Below, piece by piece: positions 34,181 to 45,987 of a DNA stretch of 64,000 nucleotides. Source of the DNA: Cycas panzhihuaensis (Eukaryota > Cycadophyta). The DNA lies in the NCBI GenBank assembly GCA_023213395.1, contig CM041465.1:39749741-39813740 (forward strand), written 5' to 3'. Under the pieces are notes generated by a model. That model was not told the DNA's origin. It was given only the letters and a program-made list of their open reading frames with translations, and did no database searches. How positions within the stretch are numbered: the first letter of the stretch is position 1; every line of letters begins with the position of its first letter. A program made the position numbers and the translations under genes.

Positions 34181-35490
34181 ATTGATTCAGGTTGTTCCAC
34201 CCACATGACCCATAAAGAACAATTATTTCAAACTTTGGATACAAATAAGAAAGGGTCTATTATGTTTGGAGACAACACTTCTCACCAATCGATTGGAAAA
34301 GGTAACATTGCCTTATTGACTGATAGTGGTGAATATAAATATTTAAATGATGTTCTATATGTCCCCTGCTTTAAGGAAAAACTTACTATCGGTGAGGGAT
34401 GATGATGGGACAAGACTATAAAATAATTTTTGACAACGGCGAATCGTCATTAAAGATAAACGACAAAATGAAGCTATTGTTGCTAGGGGTATCATGACTA
34501 AAGATCGTTTATTTAAACTTACTATCACCCCTCGGATACATATGCCCTTAGAACCACAAATACTATGGATAGTGACCTATGGCATCGACGTTTTGGCCAC
34601 CTTAATTATACAAGTTTAGCCCTTATGAAAAGATTAGATATGGTTAATGGCTTACCCCTATTGATGTTAACAAAGAGTTGTGTGAGGATGCCTTCTTGGA
34701 AAACATCATAGAGAAAGTTTTCCGGACTTTAGCCATCGGACATCCGCCCTCTTCAACTCGTATACACGGATATTTGTGGCCCAATGGCCACTCCCTCATG
34801 GCGGTGCCAAATATTTCCTTACATTTATTGATGACTTTACAAGAAAGACTTGGGTGTTCTTTCTCAAATACAAATCGAGATGCTTTTGACCACTTTGTTG
34901 ACTTCAAAGCCTTCGTTGAGCGACAAGTGGATACCATATCCTCTCCTTAAGATCGGATAATGGGGAGAATTTACCTCTAATATCTTCAAGGATTCTCAGA
35001 TCCAACATGGGATTAGGCGACAACATACCAACCCCTACACCCCACAACAAAATGGTGTAGTGAAGGAAAAATAGAACTATCGTAGAAATGGCACGTTGTA
35101 TGCTTAAAGATAAAAACTTAGGCCATGAATTTTGGGTCAAGGTCCATACCGCATCTACTTACTTAATCGATGTTCCACAAAAGTCATTAGAGGGAAGACA
35201 CGGAAGAAGCATGGACAGGTTATAAACCTAGTATCCGTCATCTTAAGGTATTTGGTTGTTTAGCCTATGCCCATGTCCCTGACCAAAGAAGAACCAAATT
35301 AGATGATCATAGTGTAAAATGTATCTTTATTGGATATAGTGAATCATCAAAATCTTACAAAGTTTATGATCCCAAATCCCGAAAAGTTATTCTGAGTAGG
35401 GATGTCAAATTTCAAGAGGACACCTACTATCAAAATAACCATGAACAACAAAAGGACATTCCTATTAAGTTTAATGCATCAAATACATCT
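34160..35490 (+). pseudogene. Copia-5 protease and integrase, frameshifted
   Basis: The protease active site DSWYIDSGCSTHMT is at about 34168-34208 and continues in 34205-34402. The pre-integrase motif DLWHRRFGHLNYTSL lies near 34575. The integrase is spread over two frames: FIDDFTRKTWVFFLKY near 34825, RSDNGE near 34955, and KCIFIGYSESSKSYKVYD near 35320. Several single-base shifts break it. Confidence 0.88.
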
Positions 35491-37190
35491 AAATATGTGC
35501 CACCTATGTGGAGAAACTCTCCCTTAAATACTAGGGAAACAACATCACCTCAACCACCATTACAACCACTACCTAAATGGGTTCACCGCAATCATGACTT
35601 AGGAAATATATTAGATAACAATCGAAGATCTACACGTTCACACAAAGTTAACTTTGCTCTAATGAGTAAGTTACTTGAAAGTCATGAGCCTCAAACCTTT
35701 GGTGAGGCTAATCAACATGAGTCTTTGGCAAAAAGCCATGCAAGAGGAATATAAATCTATCGTTAAAAATGATACTTGGGAACTTGTAGACTTACCACCA
35801 AGAAAGAAATCCATTGGAACCAAATGGGTTTATAAGACTAAGTTCCACTCTGATGGATCAATTGATAAATATAAAGCTCGTTTAGTTGCCAAAGGATATG
35901 CCCAAAGAGAAGGCATAGACTATACCAAAACATTTGCCCCAGTTGCTAGAATGGAATCAGTTCGCATGATAATAAGTTTAGCCACCCAAATGGGTTGGCC
36001 TGTTTATCAAATGGACGTAAAAAGTGCTTTTTTAAATGGTTATATTCAAGAAGATATCTATGTCTCTCAACCCCTCGGTTTTGAAGTCAGGGGGGAAGAA
36101 AACAAAGTGTATAAGTTAAAGAAAGCATTATATGGTCTAAAACAAGCACCTAGGGCTTGGTATTCCGTATAGACACATATCTTAAAGATCAAGGGTTTGA
36201 AAGATCTCAAGCAGATCCAAACCTTTACACTAAAATTAAAGGAGATTCGATATTGATCGTAGGACTTTACGTGAGCGACTTAATTTATACAGGAAATGAC
36301 TCCCAACTCTTAAGTCAATTTAAAGAAGCTATGTGTAAGGAATTCGAAATGACAGACTTAGGTCTTATGCACTACTTTCTAGGATTGGAAGTGTGGCAAG
36401 ATAAACAAGGAATATTTATCTCTCAACTTAAATATATATTAGACCTTCTACAAAGATTTAATATGACAAATCAGTAAACCATTATCAATACCAGAAATTG
36501 GAATTAAACTCTCTAAAACAGATGACTCAACTTCAGTTGATCCCACTCACTATAGACAACTGATTGGTAGCCTACTTTATTTAACCTCTACTCGACCGAT
36601 ATAACATATTAGTAAGTGTTGTATCTAGATTTATGCAGGATCCAAAGACATCCCATTGGCAAGCTGCTAAAAGAATCCTCAGATACCTTAAAGGGACTTG
36701 GACTTTGGACTATACTACAAACCTACATCCGAGTTTCGATTAACGGGTTACAGATTGATTAGGTGGTGATATTGATGATAGAAAATCTACTTCTGGTTAT
36801 GCATTTAGTATGGGATCAGCAGCAGTAGCTTGGAGTTCAAAGAAACAAAATACCGTTTCCTTATCCACAGCCGAAGCAGAATATAAAGCCGCAGTGTTAG
36901 GTGCCTATGAATCAATCTGGTTAAGAAGACTCTTACAGGATTTTCAAATTAAACAGCAAGGCCCCACTAACATTTGGTGTGACAATCAGAGCGCTATTCA
37001 AATGACCAAAAATCCAGTATTCCACGGCAGAACAAAGCACATTGAAACTCAATACCACTTTATTCGAGAACTTGTACAAGCAGAACAGATAGAGTTGACT
37101 TATTGAAAATCAAGATCAAACAAATGGATATTTTTACAAAGGCCTTGGGAAAATCAAGTTTAAAAAGTTCGAGAGATGATTTAGGAGTCA
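35491..37190 (+). pseudogene. Copia-5 RT and RNase H, one stop and altered active site
   Basis: RT is read from about 35700: MQEEYKSIVKNDTWELVDLP, KWVYKTKFHSDG, YAQREGIDYTKTFAPVARM, MDVKSAFLNG, YGLKQAPRAWY. A stop at 36170 is followed by a restart in another frame. The catalytic box reads YVSD at about 36264-36280 instead of YVDD, so the first Asp of the pair is lost. RNase H lies at 36770-37106 ([41 protein letters not shown]). This is the cleanest pol in the window. Confidence 0.94.
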
Positions 37191-37202
37191 TACACATTGG
37201 GC

Positions 37203-37214
37203 TTATGGGGAGAA
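37203..37214 (+). other. Copia-5 polypurine tract
   Basis: ATGGGGAGAA lies directly before the 3' LTR start TGTTGGG. Confidence 0.75.
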
Positions 37215-37545
37215 TGTTGGGAATAATCCCAGTGTTCATGCACTAGCTAGCGCTTAGGGCCCCTCAAAGCCACCTTTGAGGGCCCCTAGGGCACCTTGAA
37301 CCGCTCAGATTCGTGACCGGACCGACCACTCACGTGAGGCGTATTCTTATTTATTTTTATATTTTTTCAAACTAACCTTAATTGTTGTGCAATAGGGTGA
37401 TGGCGTCCGACGCCTCCCCGAATCTCTATTTAAGGGTTGGGAATACCTCCCTGGTGTTTATTAACACCGCCACTCTTTCAGAAATCGTCGTTGTACTCAA
37501 GATGAAAGTCTCGTGATGTCCTGCTCTGCTCCTCCGACTCCATCA
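37215..37545 (+). repeat. Copia-5 3' LTR (331 bp)
   Basis: It matches 29325-29658. It ends CTCCATCA and is followed by the second GTAAC. Differences cluster at about 37247 (a 4-bp gap), about 37304-37320 and about 37340; the remainder is nearly identical. Confidence 0.95.
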
Positions 37546-38400
37546 GTAACAGGTGAATTAAAAAAATCAAAAGATGTAACTTCAGAAAATCATATGGTAT
37601 ATTTGATAAACTCTAATTCAGCCCTAAGCACCATCATGACGTCACTCTCACTAGAAATCAGTCGACAGTTCTCTGATACAGACGATTTAGCCACTATCTG
37701 GAATACTCTCAAGGAGAAATATGATAAGGTTAACACACAACAATTGGATGTCTTAGAACAATAATTATATGATCTTAATTATGATGATTTTTTAAAGTCA
37801 AAGACTTTTTATCTAAAATTTAATTAATTAATAAAGATCTAGTCAATTGTATCTAAACTACAATTAAAGTAGGTGATGTAGAACAAATAGTCACACATGC
37901 TAAAGACAACGATACACTCATTCATCTTGCGATAAATAAACTACCAAAACACTTTAATCTTTTTAAGACTACCAGACAACAAGTTAGTAATCCTCTGATA
38001 ACTTTTAATTAGTTGACAAACTAATTGATAGAACATCAAACAATGTTAATTTAAATAGGAAAATTGAATGATCCTTCTTAGGCCTTCTTTTCCAAATCTA
38101 AGCCTCAAAATAAAACCAAACATCAGAATAACTTTAATAGTAATCTAAAATTCTTAAAACTTCATAGAGGTCCACCTCCTAGTTCTCAAAATAATACTAA
38201 GTTTTCTGGCCCATCTAAATATCATAATATTTTCAATCAGTCTCTTTCAAATTAGAACATTATTAATCATTCTTAGAACATTAATTATGCTTATTACCAT
38301 AAAAAATGTAGCACTATTGACGTCTACAGAAGTAGAATAGTTTTAGAAGCCTGGAAAGCTTCTAAGGGATTTTTAACCTGACCACAAACCTGACCATAAT
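37546..38400 (+). pseudogene. Copia-4 gag, continued
   Basis: The frame resumes with VTGELKKSKDVTSENHMVYL and reads a copia gag core (SLEISRQFSDTDDLATIWNT, LKEKYDKVNTQQLDVLEQ) to 37764, then a stop and a decayed remainder. A ruined CCHC knuckle (YYHKKCSTIDVY) lies near 38290. Confidence 0.87.
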
Positions 38401-38429
38401 CTCAACCATAAATTCATAATCTTTCTTTA

Positions 38430-41400
38430 ACGAATCACCTCAATGGAGTCTCGACTCTAGTGCTTCCCATCATATGACAGGATATTAGGAGAATTTATCC
38501 AATTATCAATATGATACAAACTCTGAAGAAGAGATTTCTTTTGGGAGTGGATCCTAACTTAAAGTAAAAGGATCAGGGGATGTTACTCTGGAAGATGGTT
38601 CAACTAAGAACATAATTTACATGCTTGGTTTGTTGCCAAACTTTCTTTTTGTCCACCAAATTTGTCAGAAAAACCTTGTTGTCAAATTTTAGAAAGATAA
38701 ATTTATTATTAAAGAACCATTGAACAAATTTAAATATATTACCTCTAGACTTTTCGATTATAAACTAGGTCTCTATATCCTAACTAGTTTACAAAATACT
38801 AAAATAAAGTCCTTTAGTGCCTTCATAGTCAAATCTGACTCAGTTAGTAAACTATGGCATGCATGATTTAGTCATACTAGTTATGGCAAACTTTAGTACC
38901 TAAAAATACATGATATAGTTCATGGTCTTCCACCTTTAAATATTGTTTATGATGTCTACGAAGCCTGTGTAATAGGTAAGCAACACATGGATCCCTTTCC
39001 ACATCAGACTCAATTCAAAGCGAAAGTTTCACTTGAACTTGTTCACTCTAATATATGTGGATCGTTCCATGTAACTTCATATTCTAGCTGTCATTATTTT
39101 ATCATGTTTATTGATGATTTTTTGAGAAAATATTAGGTGTACATACTCAAGACTCATAATCAAGTGTTTGACATCTTCACTGAATTCAAAACACTTATAA
39201 AAAATTAATCAAACTCGAAAATTAAAAATTTTAAATCTGATAATGTCAAAGAATACTTAAGTGGCAAATTCACTTCCTTTTATAAGAAGCACAGAATTCA
39301 ATTTCAGCATTTCATTTCTTATACTCCTCAGTAAAATGATGTTACTAAATGCAAGAACCGTACTCTTATCGAAATGACTCAATGCATGTTACATACAAAG
39401 AGTCTTGACTTAAAGTTGTGGTTAGAAGTAATTGCATGCTCTAACTATCTTTTAAACCGTTTACCTAGTAAATCTTTACAAAATGTTACTCCAGAACAAA
39501 AATGGTCTAGATGAAAACTCTCAGTTAAACATCTAAGAATTTTTGAATATATTGCGTAGGGACACGTTTCCAAAGAAAAATGTAAGAAACTCAATCCTAA
39601 AAGTCAAAAATATATCCTTGTTGGATACAATAAAGAGAGCAAAGTTTATAGACTTTTGGATCTAGTCACACATAAAATTTTAATTTTGCATGATGTAATA
39701 TTTGATGAAGAAGGATCATCTTCAACCTCTACTTATGTAAAACTTCCAATTGAGAATTTGTTAACCAACACCTATTTGGTTGACTCCTCTGATAAACAAG
39801 TTGGCCCTCAGACTATAGAATCCTTATCCACACAAGTCTAGAATTGGACTCTATCTAAACCAATCAGAATAGATCCTTCTTCTCAAGTTAGCTCCTCATC
39901 TCAACCTATGACTATAGAAACAGTCACAAACAAACAGCCTGTATGGGCAAAGAAAACACTTTCTAATGCTAGATCTGATGTAGGTAATCCTTCATATACC
40001 AGGAGAACTCGCGTTCAAAAATTATATGCTAATTATGTATTAATGGCTAAAATAATGATCAGTGATGATCCCAAAACCTTTAAACAAGCATGCAACAATT
40101 CTGTATGGCAGCAAGCCATGCAAATTGAAATTGATGCTTTAAACAATAATTTAACTTGGGATCTTGTTCTACTTCCACCAGGGAAAAATATAGTTGATTG
40201 TAAATGGGTTTATCAAATCAAATATAGTTCAACAAGTGCAGTTGAAAAGCATAAAGCTCGCTTAGTTATGAAAGGATTTTCTTAAATCAATGGTACAAAC
40301 TATAATAAAACCTTTGTCTCTGTTGCAAAGATGAATACTATTAAAACTATTATTACTCTAACAGCTAAATTCAATTAGAAAATCCGTCAAATAGATGTCA
40401 AGAATGCATTTCTAAATGGTGATCTTAAAGAAGAGATCTACATGACTCAATCACCTGGTTTTATTGATAATCCTAACTTAGTTTGTAAACTAAAGAAATC
40501 CATCTATGGATTAAAGTAAGCTCTTCAAGCTTGGTACACAAAAGTATATAATTATATTACTCAAAATGGATACACTAGATGTATCCGTGATCTAAATCTC
40601 TATTTCAAATGTGAAAACGAGAATCTTACCATATTAATCATGTATGCCAATGATATCATCATCACAAGATCTTTAAACAATAACATTCATCAACTAAAAA
40701 TAACCTTAATGAATAAATTTGAAATGATTGATCTAGGTCTCTTACATTACTTTCTCAGATTACAAATTTATCAACATAATTAAAAAATAATCATATCTCA
40801 ACCAAAATATATTTTAGACCTAATAAAATGGTTTAACATAGAAAATGCTAAACTAATTTTTAATCTTTTACAATCAGGAACAAAATTATCTACTGATTGT
40901 TCCACACCCTTTGCGTGATCTAATTTTATATAGGCAGCTTATTGGTAGACTTATTTATTTAACACATACCCAACCTGATATATCTTATGTTGTTACTTTA
41001 TGTTTGTATTATATGTAAAAATCATATAAATCACACTGAAAAGCTACTAAACGTATTCTTCGATATCTTCAAAATAGTATTTTTTATAGTCTAACTTATA
41101 ATTCTTGTAGTAAACCTCTAACCTTAACAGGGTATACTGATTCAGATTGGACAAGTGACTCAAATGACCACAAGTTCGTAGTAGGTTATGTTTTTTTTCT
41201 AGATTCTTCACCTATCACATGGTCTAGTAAAAAAATACAGGCTCTAGCTCTATCAACAATCGAAGATGAATATCGAGCACTTGTTGAAGTAAGTAAAGAA
41301 GCACTTTGGATCAAATCTCTCTTAAATGAAATTAGTCCATTTTCTAACTCTTCTATAGAACTTAAAGTTGATAATCAAGGTGTTATTTCTATTACTACAA

Positions 41401-41640
41401 ATCGAGTTGCTCATTCTAGAACTGAACACATAGAATTGTATTAACATTTTATTCGTAATCTTATTACTGACAATATTATTTATTTATCTTATTGTCCTAT
41501 AGATTTATAGGTTGTTGATATCCTTATCAAGTCATTGACTGAAGTCAAGTTTTTAAACCTGCAAGATTTGCTAAAGATAAAAGAAGTCTCCATCAAAGAG
41601 AGATCAACATAATGAAGACTTCCTTTATCATTGTACAAAA
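38430..41640 (+). pseudogene. Copia-4 pol, decayed
   Basis: The protease site SLDSSASHHMTGY lies at about 38443. The integrase reads LVHSNICGSFH, FIMFIDDF (about 39105), FKSDNVKEYL (about 39230) and a KCKNRTLIEMTQ motif where xERKN is expected. RT at 40030-40800 has [41 protein letters not shown] and IYGLK-stop-A. Its catalytic box is YAND (about 40644), with the second Asp lost. RNase H reads STIEDEYRALVEVSKEALW and KVDNQGVIS near 41260-41400. Stops are common. Confidence 0.9.
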
Positions 41641-41649
41641 AGTTAACAT

Positions 41650-42108
41650 TAAAAGGGGATGTTAGAAAAACTAATGTTATCTTTTTGATCATATGTGTAA
41701 ATGTAAATTTAAGTGATGTAAAGGTTCATTTTTATATAAGTTAATATTAATTATTAATTATTATGTGAAGGTTGTTAAAATGAGCAACTGCCCATTTTAA
41801 CAAACCTCTCATTCTTCAAATAGCCTCTCCTAAATTCTAGGAATGGGTTTCAGGAATCTAGGAGGCTATCATAAGCTTGTCCAAAGGTTGATTTCCTTTC
41901 TTAATTTGGTAAACAAAGGGTATTCTTGGTTACGAAGGCCATGTAAAATTCTTTAGCAATAAATTTTTAAATTAGAGAGGCAGTTTTTCTTCCCTAGAAG
42001 GGGTTTTCCACCTACCAAAATAATGTGTACATGTGCAATATTTATCTTCACCTGTGTATGGCTAGTTATTTGATCCTAAAGATATTGTGCAGGATGCATT
42101 TCTTTACA
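41650..42108 (+). repeat. Copia-4 polypurine tract and 3' LTR
   Basis: AAAAGGGGA (41651-41659) precedes TGTTAGAAAAAC at 41660. The LTR proper is 41660-42108 (449 bp), ends TTTACA, and matches 26671-27119. Confidence 0.94.
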
Positions 42109-42113
42109 AATAC

Positions 42114-42438
42114 CATCATAATATTCCATCACTCTGATTTGGAAGAAGAATCAATTGAAAAAATTAATCTTTAGTGAAGAAACACATGAAAATTTGAGTA
42201 GATTAGTTCAAAACCCTTAAAAAAAATTTAAAAAAAAATTTAAAATTTAGTATAATGAGTTCTAGCCATTAAAATGCTCTAGAAAAGTCTATGATCTATT
42301 ATGGTGAGATTAAACAAACTTTGGATTGCCTTTGAAGAGCGAAGGTTGTCACCAAGGATTTGTAAAACCCACTCTAAGTCTCCCTTGAAGAAGAAATCAA
42401 AATAGAGAGAACTAGTCTCCTTTAGCTCTGATACTAAA
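42114..42438 (-). other. Copia-3 leader, 5' part, and primer binding site
   Basis: This is the piece of the Copia-3 leader left on the right of the Copia-4 insertion. At its right end, on the minus strand, TTTAGTATCAGAGCTAA (42422-42438) follows the 5' LTR and is the primer site. No coding is seen. Confidence 0.85.
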
Positions 42439-42993
42439 TGTTGAGAAAGCTAAAGGATTAGAATGCTTAAGACCAATAAAATTCAAGATCACGAAAATAG
42501 TTCACTCTAGTTTTAGAAAGCATAAGAATAAAAGTAAAAGATAAGCAAGAGCAAGATCAAAGGAGCAAGATGATACCAAAGTATGAGGAGTAGGAATTAG
42601 TCATACTCCAAAGAATATTAATTGATTAGTAAACTCATAACATAATATTACACTCCAACTCTACATGTGAGACATGAGGAGAGGTCTCAATATATAGAGA
42701 AACTAAGGTTACCTAATAGCATTGGATATTTGATAAGTGGTAAACATCCAAGCTACACATAATACATATCTTGTATGTCATGCATAAAGAACATGTGTCC
42801 TTTTGGGCTCTCAAGTGAGCAAAGATGCATGAGGGTCCATTTGACCCTTTAGTTACAATGTTATATCATTAGGAGGAATGTGGGTGTGCACTTTATCACT
42901 TAAGTGATAAGTTACCCCATAAAGTATAAAATAATAAATGAAAGAATAAAGTGAATAGCATACATACTTAACATATAAACATAAGGTTTAACA
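42439..42993 (-). repeat. Copia-3 5' LTR (555 bp)
   Basis: It begins TGTTGAGAAAG and ends TTTAACA on the plus strand. It matches 19780-20324 and is followed by the target duplication TGGAG. Confidence 0.94.
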
Positions 42994-42998
42994 TGGAG

Positions 42999-45590
42999 AG
43001 CCTCAACAATATTAGAGTTGGTCCACTCAAACATCTATCGGTCCTTGTCCATACAATCACTTAATAGAAGCCTGTATTTCATAACATTCATAGATAACTT
43101 CTCAAGGAAAGTATCAAGGGTTAGATAACTTCTATGGGTCTACTTCCTAAGAAATAAGTACTAAGTCTTAGATAAATTCAAAGAGTTTAAAGTTATAATT
43201 AGAAATAAGAGTGGCATGATAATCAAGACTTTGAGATTTAATAATGGGGGTGAATATATCTCTAAACAATTCAACAATTTTTGCAAGGAACATGGCATCC
43301 AATGCCAATTTTCAACACTCCATACACTACAACAAAATGATGTAGCTAAAAGGATAAACTAGATATTGGTGAACAAAGGAAAATCCATGCTTAGTAATGC
43401 TAAACTTGCCACAAGATTTTAGGCTGATGCAATTGTTACTACTACATATTTAACCAATATATGTCCTATTGTTGTGGTAAGGAACATCACTTATGAAGAA
43501 GCTTAGTTAGGATTGAAACTAATTGTTACACACTTGAAGATATTTAGATGCACAACATATAAACTTATTCCAAATAAGAACATAAAGAAGCTTGATAATA
43601 AGAGCCTGAAATGCATCTTCTTTGGCTATATACCTAATTGCAAAGCCTATCAAGTGTTTGACATTATTGAGAACCACTTATACACAATTCATGATGTAAT
43701 ATTTCTTAAAGATACACAGGACATGAATTCACCTTAAATTTAGTTTGTAGCCACAAATGAAGTTAGTGTGCCTAAAGTGCCTCTTAGATAAATTCTGAAG
43801 TCATCAGTACTAGCCTCTTCCTACACACTAGGTCCTTCATCAATTCCAACAGCCTTACACTTATATAATAGAAGAAAGCACAACCATGCCACCTATTTTA
43901 GTTGATGACCTTTAAGTGGAAGCCACTAGCATTCAACCACCTCCCAAGTGGGTTTAACAATTGTTAAAGGACTCCTCCTCCTCCCACAACTACCAAAAGG
44001 CCTTCAAAGATGTGACACTTTACAAACTTTGTCTTAATGACATGTGTCTTAGAAACTCTTGAGCCTTCCACATTTAAGGAGGTAGTCAAAGACCAAATGT
44101 GGAAAGCAATTATGGATGAAGAGATGAATTCCATTATCAAAAATAAAACTTGGGAGTTGATAGAATTACCACCTGGGAAAAAAGTAATTGATTGTAGAAG
44201 GTTGCACAAAACCAAATTCTTTGCAGATGGCATCTCTAAGTATCACAAAGCTCGTTTTATAGCAAAATGTTTTAAATAATAAGTAGGGATCGAATATGGC
44301 AAGACCTTTGCACTAGTGTTCAATATGACTACATTCTATTTGGTGATATCACTTGGAGGCCAATTCAATTGGTATGTCTACCAAATAGATATGAAGAGTG
44401 CTTTCCTTAATGGAGAGCTTAAAGAAGAGGTTTTCTTGAAATAACCCCCTCAGCTATGTTGTTCCAAGCTAAGAACACTTAGTCTATAAGCTTAAGAAAG
44501 ACATATATGGACTAAAGTAGGCACCATGTGCTTGGTATGTGATGAGTGGTGCCTTTCTCACCTAGCATGGATTCAATCGCTCACCCTCTGACCCAGACCT
44601 ATATATTTAGGTTAGATATAACTTGATCACAATCATTATTTTTTATGCAGATGATTTTGTAATTACTGGCAATGATACTGAAGACATAGCATGGCTTCAG
44701 TCAAAATTGAAAAGTAACTTTGAGATGATAGATCTTGGATTACTTCATTACTTCCTTGGAATTGAAGTTTGGTAAGAACTAGGTCACATCTTCCTGTCTC
44801 AAACAAAATATGCTAATGAGCTTTTATAAAGATTTAAGATGAAAAATTACAAGCCTTCTCTAATTCTTATAGAAACTAGAACCAAGATGAACTTGGACAA
44901 GCAATGAAAGCCATTTGATCCTATTTTGTACCAATAGTTAGTTGGGATCCTCATCTATTTCATCCACACTTAACCAGATGTATCATATGTAGTTGAGATT
45001 TTCTCTAAGTAGATGTCACAACCCAAAGCATCACATTAGAAATCCACAACCAGGATTCTCAAATATATTCATGACACGTATCAGTTTGGTCTTAATTATA
45101 GCCAAACTGAGTCCTCTATCTTGAGAGGACATATAGATGCCAATTGGACAGGTTGCCAGGACATTCACTATTTAACTTTGGGATATTATTTTGACACGAA
45201 TTTAGCTACAATATCTTGGAGCTATAAGAAGCATTTAAATGCTTTCCTTTCCTCCATTGAAGCAGAATAGAAAGTTATCCATGCCACACTTGAGTTGATT
45301 TGGCTCAGAAGGATTCTTACCAAGTTTAGATTTTAATAACATGCACCCACCATCCTTTATTATGACAATTAAAGTGTGTTGAAAATGACATAGAATCCAA
45401 TTTTTCATGCTAGAAGTATATTGAAGTCCATCATCACTTCATCCATGAATATGTCTAAAATAAAGAAGTTGATCCCGTTTACTGGAAAACTGAGGACTAG
45501 GTTGCAGACATTTTCACCAAAGCACTTGGTAAACTAAAGTTTGAATAATTTTGGCATGACCTTGACATCAGAAGAAATGAAGCTGTCATT
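42999..45590 (+). pseudogene. Copia-2 pol part 2: integrase, RT, RNase H
   Basis: It resumes with ASTILELVHSNIYRSL in frame with 19779. The integrase has FIDNFSRKV (about 43090), RFNNGGEYIS (the usual SDNGGE with Ser/Asp changed to Phe/Asn, about 43240) and AKRIN in place of AERKN (about 43348). The 43513-43737 piece has KCIFFGYIPNCKAYQVFD. RT at 44037-44900 has AIMDEEMNSIIKNKTWELIE, MKSAFLNGELKEE, a TAG at 44518 in LKQAP, and YADD at about 44644. RNase H reads IDANWTGCQD and SSIEAE near 45130-45270. It is heavily decayed. Confidence 0.92.
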
Positions 45591-45987
45591 AAGGAAGGGT
45601 ATTAAAACATTACAATGGCACCCCTATTTCCATATAATTTATGTTTATTATATGCATAGTATAATCTATAAGCGACCCATATTGTAAATTTAATTATAGT
45701 GTAATTATGTTAGTTCTGTCATATGTGCTGCTAAGTTGGCTAATAATATTATTGTAAATATTGGTGAGATGCTTATAAATTAAGCCCCACACACATCATT
45801 TGTACATTGAAATTTTGTTTATGCAAAAGTTCTACTAGTTTGGAGTCTCACATGGTGACCAATTCGCCTTTGAGCTTTGATTTGTCTCAGTTCTACTTTA
45901 TTTGTATGTTTATTGCTCAATTTCAATAGTTTAGCTTGATATTGTGACATATGCATATAGATTCTAGATCTTGGATGCCTTTTAATA
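45591..45987 (+). repeat. Copia-2 polypurine tract and 3' LTR (388 bp LTR)
   Basis: AAGGAAGGG (45591-45599) precedes the LTR at 45600, which begins TATTAAAAC (TGTTAAAAC in the 5' LTR) and ends TTTTAATA. The target duplication CTTTT follows at 45988-45992. Confidence 0.92.

Larger units (their letters stand above)
29325..37545 (+). mobile_element. Copia-5, Ty1/copia element, youngest insertion
   Basis: LTRs 29325-29658 and 37215-37545 are flanked by a perfect GTAAC duplication (29320-29324 and 37546-37550). The LTRs are close to identical over long runs. Size is 8.2 kb, with an unusually long leader (3.3 kb). Coding regions have the fewest lesions in the window, but gag, protease-integrase and RT still show frameshifts or a stop. 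It is the innermost element of the nest, so by logic the latest arrival. Confidence 0.96.
26671..42108 (+). mobile_element. Copia-4, Ty1/copia element inserted in the Copia-3 leader
   Basis: LTRs 26671-27119 and 41660-42108 are both 449 bp. The flanks AATGC (26666-26670) and AATAC (42109-42113) are a target duplication with one change. Copia-5 is inserted at 29324, within the start of gag. The leader carries antisense host-gene-like fragments. The pol domains are readable but decayed. Confidence 0.94.
19780..42993 (-). mobile_element. Copia-3, Ty1/copia element inserted in Copia-2
   Basis: Minus-strand element with LTRs 19780-20324 and 42439-42993 and a perfect target duplication TGGAG (19775-19779 and 42994-42998). 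Its leader is split by Copia-4. Its own sequence is about 7.8 kb. Its gag N-terminus and a leader hairpin resemble those of Copia-6. Confidence 0.95.
8095..45987 (+). mobile_element. Copia-2, Ty1/copia element split by two nested insertions
   Basis: LTRs at 8095-8485 and 45600-45987 are flanked by a perfect 5-bp target duplication CTTTT (8090-8094 and 45988-45992). Gypsy-2 (12613-19706) and Copia-3 (19780-42993) lie inside it. Removing these, plus one copy of each target duplication, leaves an element of about 7.6 kb. Its pol frame reads without a stop for about 40 codons across both junctions (PKIKRYN / SIYEACLKGKQQ / AWRASTILELVHS). That is direct proof that the 38-kb span is one element. 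Confidence 0.95.
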
